From Wyeomyia smithii (Eukaryota; Arthropoda; Insecta; Diptera; Culicidae), in assembly GCF_029784165.1 (NCBI RefSeq), contig NC_073696.1, forward strand, positions 175,016,912 to 175,080,911: a stretch of DNA of 64,000 nucleotides. Direction: 5' to 3'. Positions 21,374 through 31,845 of the stretch are shown piece after piece. A program made the position numbers and the translations under genes. Below the pieces are notes generated by a model. It had not been told where the DNA came from. It was given only the letters and a program-made list of their open reading frames with translations, and made no database searches. How positions within the stretch are numbered: the stretch's first letter is position 1; the number at the start of each line of letters is the position of its first letter.

Positions 21374-21419
21374 TCGGCAATAAAATCTAAGTGTGTACAC
21401 ACTTAGATTTTATTGCCGA
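21374..21419. repeat. 46-bp perfect palindrome, head-to-head transposon junction
   Basis: Arms of 22 bp (TCGGCAATAAAATCTAAGTGTG and its inverse) surround a central TA at 21396-21397. The same CACACTTA terminus occurs at 22287-22294 next to TA. This looks like two elements abutting on one TA target site. Confidence 0.75.
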
Positions 21420-22294
21420 ATACGGTAAAATAAATTACCGAGTATTCAACAGCTGAGATCTCGGTAAAAATCTCGGTAATACATCAAAACACCGAGATTC
21501 TGTAAAAGCAACAATCAAAAACCTGTCAACTTTAACGAGATTCTCGGTAATGTTCAATTGTCAAAGTATTACGAGAACTTCGGTAAAATTTACAAAGGTA
21601 CGCATTTTGCGATATTTGTTCGTCAGATAACCCAGAATATGATTGAAACGATCAAATGAACAAATTAATTTATCAATTACTAAGTCAACTGACTCAACTT
21701 AACACAGCTTTGGTAAAAACTGGAGTGTTATATTGCTTCCAGGAAATAAAGTAACATCTATCACTTTTCAACTTCCATCCTACGAGCGAGTTGGTAACCT
21801 ACAAAATTGATTGGAGAAAGAATAAATCGTTTTCTTCAAACATTCTTTGTAGCAAAAAAACGAGATCTGAGGAAAAATAGGGTATACTCACTTAATATTT
21901 TAGTTAATCTGAACTTTGCAGATTTCTCCATAATAATAATAGCCGCAAAACCTGCTCCTTTTCTTCCTACACCGAAACACGAAAAAAAAAACCGTTAGTG
22001 AAGCACTCGTTATTTTGACAGTTCATTTTTTCGGAATCTCGGTAACAGTTTTTTTTTGTTCAACGAAATCTCAGTTAAATGATGTCAGGGTTCCGAGATT
22101 CGGTATTTTAGTTCAATGAACTCGGAATTTTTCGGTTTCACGATTTTTTTCGGTAAAAAAATTTACGGTATTCCGGTAAACACTTACAGTTACCGATTTC
22201 TCAGTAATTTTCTTACTGAACAACGGTAAACTAAAATGTTTTCAGGTAGTTCGGTATTTTACTTTACCGAGAGAACATTACGCAGTTAAGTGTG
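21398..22294. mobile_element. TA-flanked element with CACACTTA ends and CTCGGTAA repeats
   Basis: It starts CACACTTAGATTTTATTGCC after TA and ends ACGCAGTTAAGTGTG before TA. Only about 8 bp of the termini match, but the body is filled with direct and inverse copies of CTCGGTAA/TTACCGAG. No transposase was seen. Confidence 0.55.
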
Positions 22295-22575
22295 TAATGA
22301 ATTAATGATTGGTAGGAAAAATGTTGACGTTTATAGTCCCCTGGATAAGACAACATTGGAAACGGTACACGATACCTGACAATTACTCTCAAAACCGTAT
22401 TTTAAAAAAAGTTCTGCTGGCTGAAAAATAAATTAAATTTTCAACAGATCGAATCAAATCGAAAAATAAACGATCTTTTAGATTTTTTGAAGGCGAAAGA
22501 ATCGTTCTAAAAAATTGAGATTCGGGCTGGAAAAGATCGATCCTGTGCAGATCGATTTAAGATCGACCAATCCTA

Positions 22576-22720
22576 AATCTGTCACTAATTTGACAAAAAA
22601 GCTAAAGCAAAGTATTTCAATTTATCGGGGTCGGAAATATCAACAAAACAAACCGCGTTCAACAAATTATTGTTTTCAAGCAGTTTATATCACACATTCA
22701 ATAAAAGACATCGCATCAGA
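22576..22720. promoter_or_regulatory. Upstream region of SF3B6
   Basis: Only about 145 bp separate the hAT copy from the SF3B6 start codon, so promoter and 5' UTR lie here or are provided by the transposon. Confidence 0.4.
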
Positions 22721-23209
22721 ATGGCATTGGCAATGCAAAAAAGAAATAACGTTCGTACATATTGGTAAGCATAATATCGTACAATGCCAATAATTTCATT
22801 TTGTTTTAGGTGCGGCTTCCTCCAGAAGTCAATCGTGTGCTGTATGTGCGAAATCTGCCCTATAAAATTACTTCCGATGAAATGTACGATATTTTTGGGA
22901 AATATGGTGCTATTCGCCAAATACGGGTGTAAGTGTAAGATTTATTATTAATTATAAAATTATTAATTGGTTTGAAATATTTATAGTGGCAATACTCCTG
23001 AGACTCGTGGAACTGCTTTCGTCGTTTACGAAGATATTTTCGATGCAAAAAATGCGTGTGATCACCTTTCTGGCTTTAATGTGTGTAATCGGTATCTAGT
23101 GGTTTTGTACTATCAGTCTACGAAAGCATTTAAGAGGTTAGACGTAGATAAAAAACAAGAAGAGTTAGATCAAATGAAGGCGAAATATAACATAAATTTT
23201 GATGAGTAG
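22721..23209 (+). CDS. SF3B6: Splicing factor 3B subunit 6 (p14 / SF3b14a)
   Basis: Exons 22721-22750, 22810-22928 and 22987-23209 join in phase and give 123 aa, close to the human 125. The protein has one RRM with RNP2 VLYVRN and RNP1 RGTAFVVY. It keeps the near invariant stretches LPYKITSDEMYDIFGKYG, NTPETRGTAF and DAKNACDHLSGFNVCNRYLV. p14 is the U2 snRNP protein that contacts the branch-point adenosine and binds SF3B1. The second intron is standard (gtaagt ... tttatag). The first, 59 bp, has a weak donor gttcgt after AAC. I chose it because only this junction restores the conserved RNNVRLPPEVN, and a better looking gtaagc 14 bp downstream would break the frame. Confidence 0.93.
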
Positions 23210-23594
23210 ATTGTTCCATCATTTTGTCAATTTTGATTATTGTAAGGCAGAATTGATGTCCTGCACTGAACGCATCTGCAAGACTGGGTATATCCTTGAA
23301 GGTTATCTTCTAATCGTAAACTTGGTCTGATCTGCAGAATCGAAAAGTAGCTTGATGATTTTGACCCCATACGCGCAAACTAGGGTGCCAATGTAAATCG
23401 ATTTTTCGAATTACGTTCAGTAGTAGCGCTCGAATGTTTCAATAACACTAGATCTCGAGGTTTCATGCATTTCTGAGACATTTGACGTAAATATAATTCA
23501 ATATCGACAAATTCATGATCCACTAACTGTGCATTTTTTATCGATCAACAAGTTGAAACAAACCGCTTCCTGCATAAGCAATAAATATGAATGG
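23210..23594. other. 3' flank of SF3B6
   Basis: No further gene or repeat was recognised. It presumably contains the 3' UTR. Confidence 0.35.
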
Positions 23595-23602
23595 ATAATA
23601 AT

Positions 23603-24268
23603 TAGGGATACCATCTGGTCAAAGTTAGAAATCAGGACACCTTTTCTCGGCACAAATTTGACTAAGCCATTCTATTCTTTGAAGTATGAGCAGATATAAC
23701 ACATAATATGTGATTTACCCTTTAAAATACAATATAACACTCTTTTATTTACTTAATATACACTCAGTTTTTATTTACGCGGAGATATGTACCTCGTGGA
23801 AAAACGCGTAATTCAAAAATCCTTCCATTTAAAAATCCGCGTGAAAAAACCGTTAATTCGAAAATCCGTGTGGAAAAATATCTATTAAAAAAATGAGTAC
23901 ATCTCCACTTTTATCAAACCACTTCGAATTGTTACGCATTAGTAGATGCTTTAAAAATTCAACACACGTAAACTGTTTCAACTTAAACTTAACAAATGCC
24001 AGATGCTTAATGGTAACAGTCAACGCGTTAACGGATCTTCTTATTACTATACTGAGTTTTAACCAATGGAAAAAAATCGATTGCAGTGAGCGTTGCGACA
24101 TGGAATCGAAAACACTTATTAAGCAATTTTCAAAAATTCTGCTTATTAGCTTACAACAAAGTTAGATATCTTCTAAGTTAGTTAGAAAATCAGGACAAAT
24201 GCTATAAAATAAAAAATAAATCAGGACGCCCAAATAGGACTCATAAATCAGGACGGATGGTATCCCTA
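23603..24268. mobile_element. hAT MITE, TAGGGATACC ends, perfect 8-bp TSD
   Basis: The ends TAGGGATACCATC and GATGGTATCCCTA are inverse, and ATAATAAT duplicates at 23595-23602 and 24269-24276. Near the ends are AATCAGGAC words. A segment of acgcg/aaatccg repeats sits at 23770-23880. Confidence 0.85.
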
Positions 24269-24311
24269 ATAATAATGCATATGGTAGAAATAAAAAATAC
24301 AGTTGTGACCA

Positions 24312-24618
24312 GCGTTGCCAGGTCATTTTTTTTAAAATCTGGAAAAGGCAAAATAAAAATCTGGAAAAAATCTGGCAGTCATTTCGTGGAGTGAAAGGTT
24401 AATTTTTCGGATAAAAGTCTTGGGGTACGCAAAACTTAAGGTGACAAAATTGCAAAATTTCGCGCCAAAATTGAAGTGATGACCTTTTTGCGGAACAGAG
24501 AAAATAAAATCTGGATCATCCATGAAAAATCTGGATAATTGGACATCAAAGCTGTTTACCTGGATACATGTTCAAAAATCTGGATAATTCAGCTAAATCT
24601 GGATACCTGGCAACGCTG
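24312..24618. mobile_element. MITE with CAGCGTTGCCAGGT ends
   Basis: The terminus CAGCGTTGCCAGGT is exactly inverted at the right as ACCTGGCAACGCTG. The interior has at least seven AAATCTGGA words. Flanks gttgtgac and cgtgtaac match at five of eight positions, a possible eroded hAT target duplication. Confidence 0.7.
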
Positions 24619-24772
24619 CGTGTAACCAAAGTTTGACTGAGCTGATATTTTTCATAGGGACTTTTCTCGATGAAGACGACACTTTTGAGCCTTACCGCCA
24701 AACGTTATTCGAACTTCGAAGGTCAACTTTTACCCATGCATCTCGTTGGCACTCTAGCGCATACTATACTGA

Positions 24773-25215
24773 TCAGCGTTGCCAACCCCCCAGTTTTTCC
24801 TGGATATCTCCAGTTTTTTTTTGAAGATCGCCAGCGAAACAGCTGAAGGTTGAATATTTCCAGTTTTTTGAAAATTGTTTTATTTTTATTTAGTTTTCTG
24901 TTCATCACCACATTTTTTGAACTCATTTCCATTACATCTATGGTCTGTTCAGTATTTTGTGCATTCATGCCCCACGGTTGTAAGATTTTAATCGAAATCT
25001 ACTCAATTTCAAGTACGCCAGTGACTATAATCTCCATCAGTAAAAAATTTTCTTTCAGCCTTTTTGGTTACATGCAATAATACGTTGCAGCATTTTTGAA
25101 CCGAAAATCAAATAAATTTATGTAAAAGCTTTCAATTTATATATCCAGTTTTCTACAGTGTTTTATTTTGAATTCTTCCAGCTTTTTATAAAAAAAAAGT
25201 AGGAGGGTGGTATTC
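24773..25215. mobile_element. Related MITE with CAGCGTTGCCAACC end
   Basis: The left end cagcgttgccaacccc is followed by tccagtttttt repeats, and the same words recur near 25145-25190. The right terminus (ggagggtgg) is poorly matched, so the boundary is uncertain. Confidence 0.4.
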
Positions 25216-25299
25216 AAGACACGACCGCATGACGTTGACTACCGTATTCTTAAAAAAAAAAAATATTTCATTGAAGCAAATAGTAGAGGGAATTGCAAC

Positions 25300-27030
25300 G
25301 CTTCTTTTACAAAACTTCTGTAACAAAATTTCGAGGCTCCAAAAGGTACCAGTTTCCGATTATTCTCGTCCAGAATTCCAGCCATTTTAGTATTTTGCAG
25401 TAGCCATTTATTACTAACAGCCACCAGCATAACGGGTGAAACCGGCACGAGATGACCGGTACTATTTTGTCTTTCCTCCTTTCAGCTGCTAACACCTAGA
25501 GCTGTCGTGAAATTAACATCAACATAAACATGCATTTTTGCAAGGTTTTTTTCCGCTAGCAACAGCAATTGTAAAACATAAAATTCAACTAACCGCTTCT
25601 ATTATAAAACTGCGAGGCACCAAAAGGTGCCAGTTGCCGATTTCTTGTTTACTGGTTTCCGTCCAGAATTCCAGCCATTTTAGTATTTTGCAGTAGCCAC
25701 CAGCATCACGGGTCAAACCGGCAAGAGATGACCGGTACTATTTTGTTTTTCCTCCTTCTAGCTGCTAACACCGAGCGTCCGTATGTATCCGGTACGGTTT
25801 AATAATGAAACTGATGGGTGAAATGTTCGAACGATACGTTTTATACCAAGGCTTCGTCAGATAATTAGAAAGAGGGAGGGGCTACATAGATGATGGAATG
25901 GTAGAGACAAATGTTTCTTGAAAGCTGCGCCGGCCGCTGTCATAATATTAACACCAACACAAACATGCATTTTTGCAAGGTTTTTTCCGCTAGCAGCAGC
26001 ATTTGGTAAAACAGAAAATTCAATTTGCCGCTTCTGTAACAAAATTTAGAGGCACCAAAAGGTGCCAGTTGCCGATTACATTGTTGTTTTCTGGTTAATC
26101 TACTAAAAGCCACCAGCATTACGGGTGAAACCGGCACGAGATGACCGGTACTATTTTGTCTTTCCTCCTTTCAGCTGCTAACACCTAGCGCTGTCGTGAA
26201 ATTAACATCAACATAAACATGCATTTTTGCAAGGTTTTTTTTCCGCTAGCAACAGCAATTGTAAAACATAAAATTCAACTAACCGCTTCTATTATAAAAC
26301 TGCGAGGCACCAAAAGGTGCCAGTTGCCGATTTCTTGTTTACTGGTTTCCGTCCAGAATTCCAGCCATTTCAGTACTTTGCAGTAGCCACCAGCATCACG
26401 GGTCAAACCGGCACGAGATGACCGGTACTATTTTGTTTTTCCTCCTTTTAGCTGCTAACACCGAGCGTCCGTATGTATCCGGTACGGTTTAATAATGAAA
26501 CTGATGGGGTGAAATGTTCGAACGATACGTTTTATACCAAGGCTTCGTCAGATAAATAGAAAGAGGGAGGAGCTACATAGATGATGGAATGGTAGAGACA
26601 AATGTTTCTTGAAAGCTGCGCCGGCCGCTGTCATAATATTAACACCAACACAAACATGCATTTTTGCAAGGTTTTTTCCGCTAGCAGCAGCATTTGGTAA
26701 AACAGAAAATTCAATTAGCCGCTTCTGTACCAAAATTTCGAGGCACCAAAAGGTGCCAGTTGCCGATTATAGTTTCCTGGTTAGTCCGTCCAGAATTCCA
26801 GCCATTTAAGTGTTTTGCAGTAGCCATTTACTACTAAAGCCACCAGCATTACGGGTGAAACCGGCACGAGATGACCGGTACTATTTTGTATTTCCTCCTT
26901 TCAGCTGCTATCACCTAGCGTCCGCATGTCACTGGTGCGGTTTTGGAATCAGAATGATGGGGCGCCGGCCGCTGTCGTAAAATTAACACCAACAAAAAGA
27001 TGCATATTTGCAAGGTTTTTTCCGCTAGCA
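25300..27030. repeat. Higher-order tandem repeat array, 691-bp period
   Basis: Two motifs alternate: gaggcaccaaaaggtgccag (about 25333, 25613, 26050, 26303, 26739) and cggcacgagatgaccggtac (five forms at about 25443-26879). Positions 25780-26160 recur 691 bp downstream at 26471-26890 with about 97% identity by eye. Within a period are two diverged subunits of about 280 and 410 bp. The left and right ends are more diverged. Low-complexity t-runs before ccgctagca vary in length. ORFs in it are repeats of each other and not protein-like. Confidence 0.8.
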
Positions 27031-27159
27031 GCAGCATAAACATCGGAAACAGAAAGTGACAACAACAATAACAACAAAGTCAGATCGATTGTATCCGTTA
27101 GTGTCGACTGTGCTTGGGAAGAGAGGTAGTGATTGGCTGCGCGGTATGATTTGGACAAT

Positions 27160-27335
27160 CGATATTAATTACCAATTTTTCAATAGTGTATCTCAAACAA
27201 TAGTTTGTTTTTGTTACATAAATTTACCCGTAAAAGAATTTCTGATCGATTGATGCCAAAACCTCGAAAACCTGATTATAGATTACTGCAAAATAAGCGC
27301 TCAAAACCTGACCACTTTTCTCTGGTTTTCCCTGG
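27160..27335. repeat. Dispersed repeat, inverse copy at 49400-49570
   Basis: About 170 bp (words ccaatttttcaatagtgtat, aaaacctcgaaaa, agcgctcaaaacctgacca) match the inverse of 49400-49570. No TIR was found. Confidence 0.55.
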
Positions 27336-27506
27336 TTGAATTACTAGATTTTCAAATTCAGGGGCCTAACTTCGATATAGACGTTAGTCAACGTCAAAAA
27401 GGTTGGCATCGCTGATACTGATCTTTGGTGCGCTCAATTTTGTAAACGTCTTTTGTTGTATAGACCATTTTACGAGACGTTTCTGAACTCAATTCATGAA
27501 TAAAAT

Positions 27507-27590
27507 TGATAGAAACACGTCTAGTTTGTAGCAACTATTAGAGTGAAGTGAAGTTTATTAAAAAATCAAATTCATAGCTTACTACTAACA
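27507..27590 (-). repeat. 3' LTR of the copia element
   Basis: On the minus strand it begins TGTTAGTAGT directly after the polypurine tract TAAGGGGGAA (27591-27600) and ends TTTCTATCA. The length is 84 bp, unusually short for an LTR. Its last 62 bp are identical to 31765-31826. Confidence 0.7.
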
Positions 27591-27597
27591 TTCCCCC

Positions 27598-30500
27598 TTA
27601 AGCATGAATTTTAGTAACTCCTAAAGCTTTCATGGCATCCAGAAACTTTTGTCCAGTAATCGGTTTTGTCAGAACATCAGCCTTCTGTTGCTTCGATTCT
27701 ACGTGCAGCAGCTTAATAGTTTTTAACTCGACCTGTTCCCTTACAAAATGGTGTCGCAAGTCGATGTGTTTGCTGCGGGCTGAATGCTCAATTTCCTTTT
27801 CAGCTAGGCATATTGCACTGCGATTGTCGCAGTTTATTTGAACAGGTTGATGATCTCCGAATATTTCGCTCCGGAATCCTCGCCACCACAACGCTTCTTG
27901 TGCTGCAGCAGACATTGCCATATATTCTGCTTCAGTCGTAGAGAGCGCAACGGTTGGTTGTTTGCGACAGCTCCACGACACCGATCCACCAGCAAACTGG
28001 AATACATAACCAGTGATCGATCGTCTTGATTCGGGGTTGTTGCCCCAATCCGCATCGCTGAACCCTTCGAATTCTCTGTCATTTTGCTTCACGTAAACCA
28101 GTTTCATCAGCTTCGTTCCTTTCAGATAACGCAAGATTCTCTTTGCTGCCGTCCAGTGCGCTTCCCCCGGATTACTGCTGAAGCTACTCACGGAGTTTAC
28201 AGCATAAGCGATGTCGGGACGAGTGCACTGTGCCAGGAACTGCAGGCCACCCACTAATTCACGGAACGGAACCAATGCCATACGCTGCTTCTCACATTCG
28301 TCCTTCGGGCTCATTTCCTTCGACAATCGTTGATTGCCGTCCACGGGCGTCGCCACTGGGTTGCAGTCAATCATTTTAAAACGTTTGAGTAGTTCATCAA
28401 TGTAACGCTGTTGATCCAGCATTACTGCATCTTCAGCACGTGTGATCCGCATGCCCAAAATTTGTTCCGCTTCCCCAAGATCCTTCATGTGAAACTTCGC
28501 CATCAATTGTCTTTCCACGAATTCTACCCATCTCGGTTGGTTGGAGAACACCAGAAAATCGTCAACGTAAACAGCAACAATAACAATGCCATCATCACCG
28601 ACTTTGTAGTACACGCACGGATCGAAACTCGAGCGTTTCAAGCCAATCCGCTGCAATTTCGCATCAAGCTTGGCATTCCAGACCCGACTGGCCTGCTTTA
28701 GACCGTAAAGCGCCTTTCGTAAACGACAAACCTTTTTGGAATCCTTTTTGTCCACAAAACCTTCGGGTTGTTCCATATAAATTTCCTCGTCTGTCAAGTT
28801 GCCCTGAAGAAAAGCCGTCACTGCATCCATTTGGTAGATGCTAAGGTTCATTCGTGCAGCTAGGGCCAGCAGATAACGAATACTGGCATATCTGACGACT
28901 GGAGAATACGTCTCATTGTAGTCGACACCCTTTATCTGACAGAAGCCCTTAATTACAAGCCGAGATTTATAGCGCTGCACCGATCCGTCGGCATTTGTCT
29001 TCAACTTGTAAACCCATTTGCATTTCAGCGCCTTTCGTCCCGGAGGAAGTTTAGTTAGCTCCCAGGTTTTGTTGCTCTTCAAGGACTCGAACTCTTCTAC
29101 CATCGCTTTCTGCCACGACTGTCCGTCGCCGCAGCCTATTGCCTCTTTAAATGACTGGGGTTCGTCGATTTCCTGTGGGCACGGAATGTTTTGAGGAAGA
29201 ATACTGCAAGTCATCTCATAATCGGTATACTTGCCTGGAAGTGTGCGCTCCCTGCCACTGCGCCTGACCACATTGTGTGGATCCTCTTTTTGCGGAGGGA
29301 GCGCTGGTGCTGGAGAAGACATCGTTACCACAGTATCGTTTGCGCTGCCATAGTCGGTTTCACATTCGGTATCACCATACGTGCTGTCGAGATCCGACTC
29401 GTCGTCGGTTTCGTGGTTGTTACTGTTTGGTGTATCGGACGGAGGATTAATCACTTTTTGATCGACTGGACCACAGCTCTCTAACTGTATCCAATCCTCA
29501 ACCAACTCGGCTGATTCGTTCAGAATCGGTGTTTCTGCTACCTCACTCAGGAAAACGACATCTCGGCTTACAATAACCTTCTTGGTCCTTGGAACATAAA
29601 CTCGAAATCCTTTCGCTTTAACCGTATATCCAACAAAAATCCCTGATTCGGATTTTACATCCCATTTCTGCCTTTTGACTTTAGGCACATGACACATTAC
29701 CTTTGCGCCAAATACTCGCAGCTCAGAAAGATCTGGTTGCTTGCCACCGAATGCTTCTTCTGGAGTCACAGTTAACCCCTTCGTCGGAGATCGGTTGATC
29801 AAAAATACAGCAGTCGCAACAGCTTCCGCCCAAAAAGCTTTGTCCATCTTAGCATCGAATAGCAGGCATCGCGCTTTTTCAACCACGGTTCGATTCATTC
29901 GCTCAGCGAGACCGTTTTGCTCCGGGTTGTAAGGAACCGTCATTTCGTGATGAATTCCTGAACTTCGCAAAAACCGTTCCATTTCTTGGTTCACGTATTC
30001 TAAGCCGTTGTCCGTCCGTAGTCGCTTGATATGTTTTTCGGTTTGATTCTCAGCATAAGCTTTGAAATCCTCAAAACAATCCAGCACCTGCTTCTTTGAT
30101 TTGAGGAAGTAGACAAACACCTTCCTACTAGCATCGTCGATGAACGTCAAAAAATATCTGCTTCCGCCTATCGATACGTTCTCCATCGGCCCACATAAAT
30201 CCGAATGCACTAATTCAAGGATTTCACTTGCTCTAGTGCCCTTATTCTTAAATGGCTGACGATTCTGCTTCCCTTTTAGACATACAGTACACGTGGGAAT
30301 GACTGCATCCCGGAATCGAATGCCACTAGCCATTTCACGTAGCTGCTTTAGGCTCTGTTGGTGCAGATGACCCATTCGCCGGTGCCAAAGAACCATGTCG
30401 TCTGCTTCCTTTGCCGCACACGAAACTTGCTGATTGGCCAAGCACAACTTGTAGAGGCCACCTTCCTCCCTGCCAACAGCGACTAGTTCGTTGAATTTCG

Positions 30501-31638
30501 ATCGAACTTCACAAGCGCCCTTCATGAAGACTACACGATATCCACTGTTACAAATTTTGCTCACCGACATTAAATTGAGCGCTAAGTCTGGAATGCATAG
30601 GACATTAGCCATCATCAAATCGCACGAACAACCTTGCACATCTGCTACGAGGTTCACTGTTCCGGTTGCAACAACCAAAGATTCCGCATTGTTCGCTACG
30701 TTGATATGCTGCACTACCTCTTTGGCACAATTCAAAATGGCCTTGTTGTGGCACATGTGAGACGTTGCCCCCGAGTCAAAAATCCATTCCTCGTTCGCGC
30801 CAGACGACGCTTCACGGGCACTGAATGCAGCATGCTTGCCTGATGATTTCTTCTCCTTTTTGTCATTGGCTTCTCGCTTCTGACACTCCGACGCAAAATG
30901 CCCCAAACGCTCACATTTGAAGCACTTTATTGCGGCTTTCTCTTTCTGCTTTGTCTTAGGATGACTGTAGAATGCACCGTCACCGGAACTGGACTTTGTT
31001 ACACTACTCATCTTCACGTCCTGGAGGATTTCAGCCTTAACTGCATCCGCGGTAATCTTGATCCCAGACGCCTCGAGGCCCATAATCATAGGCTCGTACA
31101 TATCCGGTAGGCCCATCAGAAGAAGACTCGCCAACCACGTATCGTCGACCTTGAAGCCAACTTCAGAGAGCTTATGACTGGTCGACATCAGCTGACTTAC
31201 GTACTCCTCCACAGAACTGCATTCTGACAGCCGGATACTGGTCAGTTTTCGCAACAAACCAATCCGTCTGGTCATCCCGTCATCCTGGAATGCGTTTTTC
31301 AAATTCTTCCGTGACACTTTTGCCGTTTCTGCACTTTGAACCAGACTGTAGTTTACTGGCTCGATGCTGAGACAGATGGTGGCAAGTGCTCGAAGGGAAC
31401 TACCATCCGCCGGATCGTCTTCATCCCGTGTAACAGCGTCCCAAGTTCCTTCTCGAATCAGGAGCATCTTGGTTGCAAACGCCCACGAGGTGTAATTTTC
31501 CCGTCCACGAAGACGTTCCGTCGATGGTAACGTAATTCCACCCGCCGCAGGAAACCTGGAACCAGACCTTCCTCTGTCCTGTCCTCGATTAGCATTTCTG
31601 TTATTACCAACATCATCTTCAATTCCATTCAGCGACAT
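27598..31638 (-). CDS. Ty1/copia gag-pol polyprotein, intact 1346 aa
   Basis: One uninterrupted frame from ATG (31636-31638) to the stop near 27598 encodes all copia domains in order: gag with the zinc knuckle C239-C242-H247-C252, the aspartic protease DSGA at 288-291, the HHCC integrase zinc region (about 418-453), the integrase core with D480, D543 and E579 (D62D35E), the reverse transcriptase with YVDD at 1024-1027, and RNase H from about 1192 (FSDADWG). The order protease-integrase-RT-RNase H marks the copia type. No stop or frameshift is visible, so it was probably active recently. It moves by RNA copying inside virus-like particles and integrates by its own integrase. Neighbouring sequence is old transposon debris with no host gene inside. 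Confidence 0.97.
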   Translation of the reverse strand: MSLNGIEDDVGNNRNANRGQDRGRSGSRFPAAGGITLPSTERLRGRENYTSWAFATKMLLIREGTWDAVTRDEDDPADGSSLRALATICLSIEPVNYSLVQSAETAKVSRKNLKNAFQDDGMTRRIGLLRKLTSIRLSECSSVEEYVSQLMSTSHKLSEVGFKVDDTWLASLLLMGLPDMYEPMIMGLEASGIKITADAVKAEILQDVKMSSVTKSSSGDGAFYSHPKTKQKEKAAIKCFKCERLGHFASECQKREANDKKEKKSSGKHAAFSAREASSGANEEWIFDSGATSHMCHNKAILNCAKEVVQHINVANNAESLVVATGTVNLVADVQGCSCDLMMANVLCIPDLALNLMSVSKICNSGYRVVFMKGACEVRSKFNELVAVGREEGGLYKLCLANQQVSCAAKEADDMVLWHRRMGHLHQQSLKQLREMASGIRFRDAVIPTCTVCLKGKQNRQPFKNKGTRASEILELVHSDLCGPMENVSIGGSRYFLTFIDDASRKVFVYFLKSKKQVLDCFEDFKAYAENQTEKHIKRLRTDNGLEYVNQEMERFLRSSGIHHEMTVPYNPEQNGLAERMNRTVVEKARCLLFDAKMDKAFWAEAVATAVFLINRSPTKGLTVTPEEAFGGKQPDLSELRVFGAKVMCHVPKVKRQKWDVKSESGIFVGYTVKAKGFRVYVPRTKKVIVSRDVVFLSEVAETPILNESAELVEDWIQLESCGPVDQKVINPPSDTPNSNNHETDDESDLDSTYGDTECETDYGSANDTVVTMSSPAPALPPQKEDPHNVVRRSGRERTLPGKYTDYEMTCSILPQNIPCPQEIDEPQSFKEAIGCGDGQSWQKAMVEEFESLKSNKTWELTKLPPGRKALKCKWVYKLKTNADGSVQRYKSRLVIKGFCQIKGVDYNETYSPVVRYASIRYLLALAARMNLSIYQMDAVTAFLQGNLTDEEIYMEQPEGFVDKKDSKKVCRLRKALYGLKQASRVWNAKLDAKLQRIGLKRSSFDPCVYYKVGDDGIVIVAVYVDDFLVFSNQPRWVEFVERQLMAKFHMKDLGEAEQILGMRITRAEDAVMLDQQRYIDELLKRFKMIDCNPVATPVDGNQRLSKEMSPKDECEKQRMALVPFRELVGGLQFLAQCTRPDIAYAVNSVSSFSSNPGEAHWTAAKRILRYLKGTKLMKLVYVKQNDREFEGFSDADWGNNPESRRSITGYVFQFAGGSVSWSCRKQPTVALSTTEAEYMAMSAAAQEALWWRGFRSEIFGDHQPVQINCDNRSAICLAEKEIEHSARSKHIDLRHHFVREQVELKTIKLLHVESKQQKADVLTKPITGQKFLDAMKALGVTKIHA

Positions 31639-31747
31639 TTTTGAAAATTATCTTGAGTTTCTTCAACTTCTCACAGCGAATAAGAAAAAATTTTTCGCTC
31701 TTGTTACTTCAGTTGCTACCCAGATATAGGTCACTATGGAGCTAGCG

Positions 31748-31827
31748 TTGCTATGCCCATAATCTGATAGAAACACGTCTAGTTTGTAGCAACTATTAGA
31801 GTGAAGTGAAGTTTATTAAAAAATCAA
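31748..31827 (-). repeat. 5' LTR (truncated) and likely primer binding site of the copia element
   Basis: Bases 31765-31826 equal the last 62 bp of the 3' LTR; the first 22 bp expected from the 3' LTR are missing. Next to it (31748-31763 on the minus strand) ATTATGGGCATAGCAACG resembles the copia-type primer site that pairs with an internal part of initiator methionine tRNA. No 5-bp target duplication was found, consistent with a damaged outer end. Confidence 0.6.
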
Positions 31828-31845
31828 TCCGTGACACCTGTCAGT

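Larger units (their letters stand above)
18860..22575. mobile_element. hAT-type element with TAGGATTGGGCGATC end, nested inserts
   Basis: The left end is TAGGATTGGGCGATCTTCAG and the right end is the inverse of TAGGATTGGTCGATCTTAAA. The flanks aatctgtt and aatctgtc match at seven of eight positions. Subterminal GATCGAT words occur at both ends. A smaller relative is at 39449-40564. Everything between about 18943 and 22300 is later insertions. Confidence 0.7.

Noticed and set aside
27632..31530. Many plus-strand frames of 60-97 codons
   Set aside because: They are antisense shadows of the copia polyprotein.
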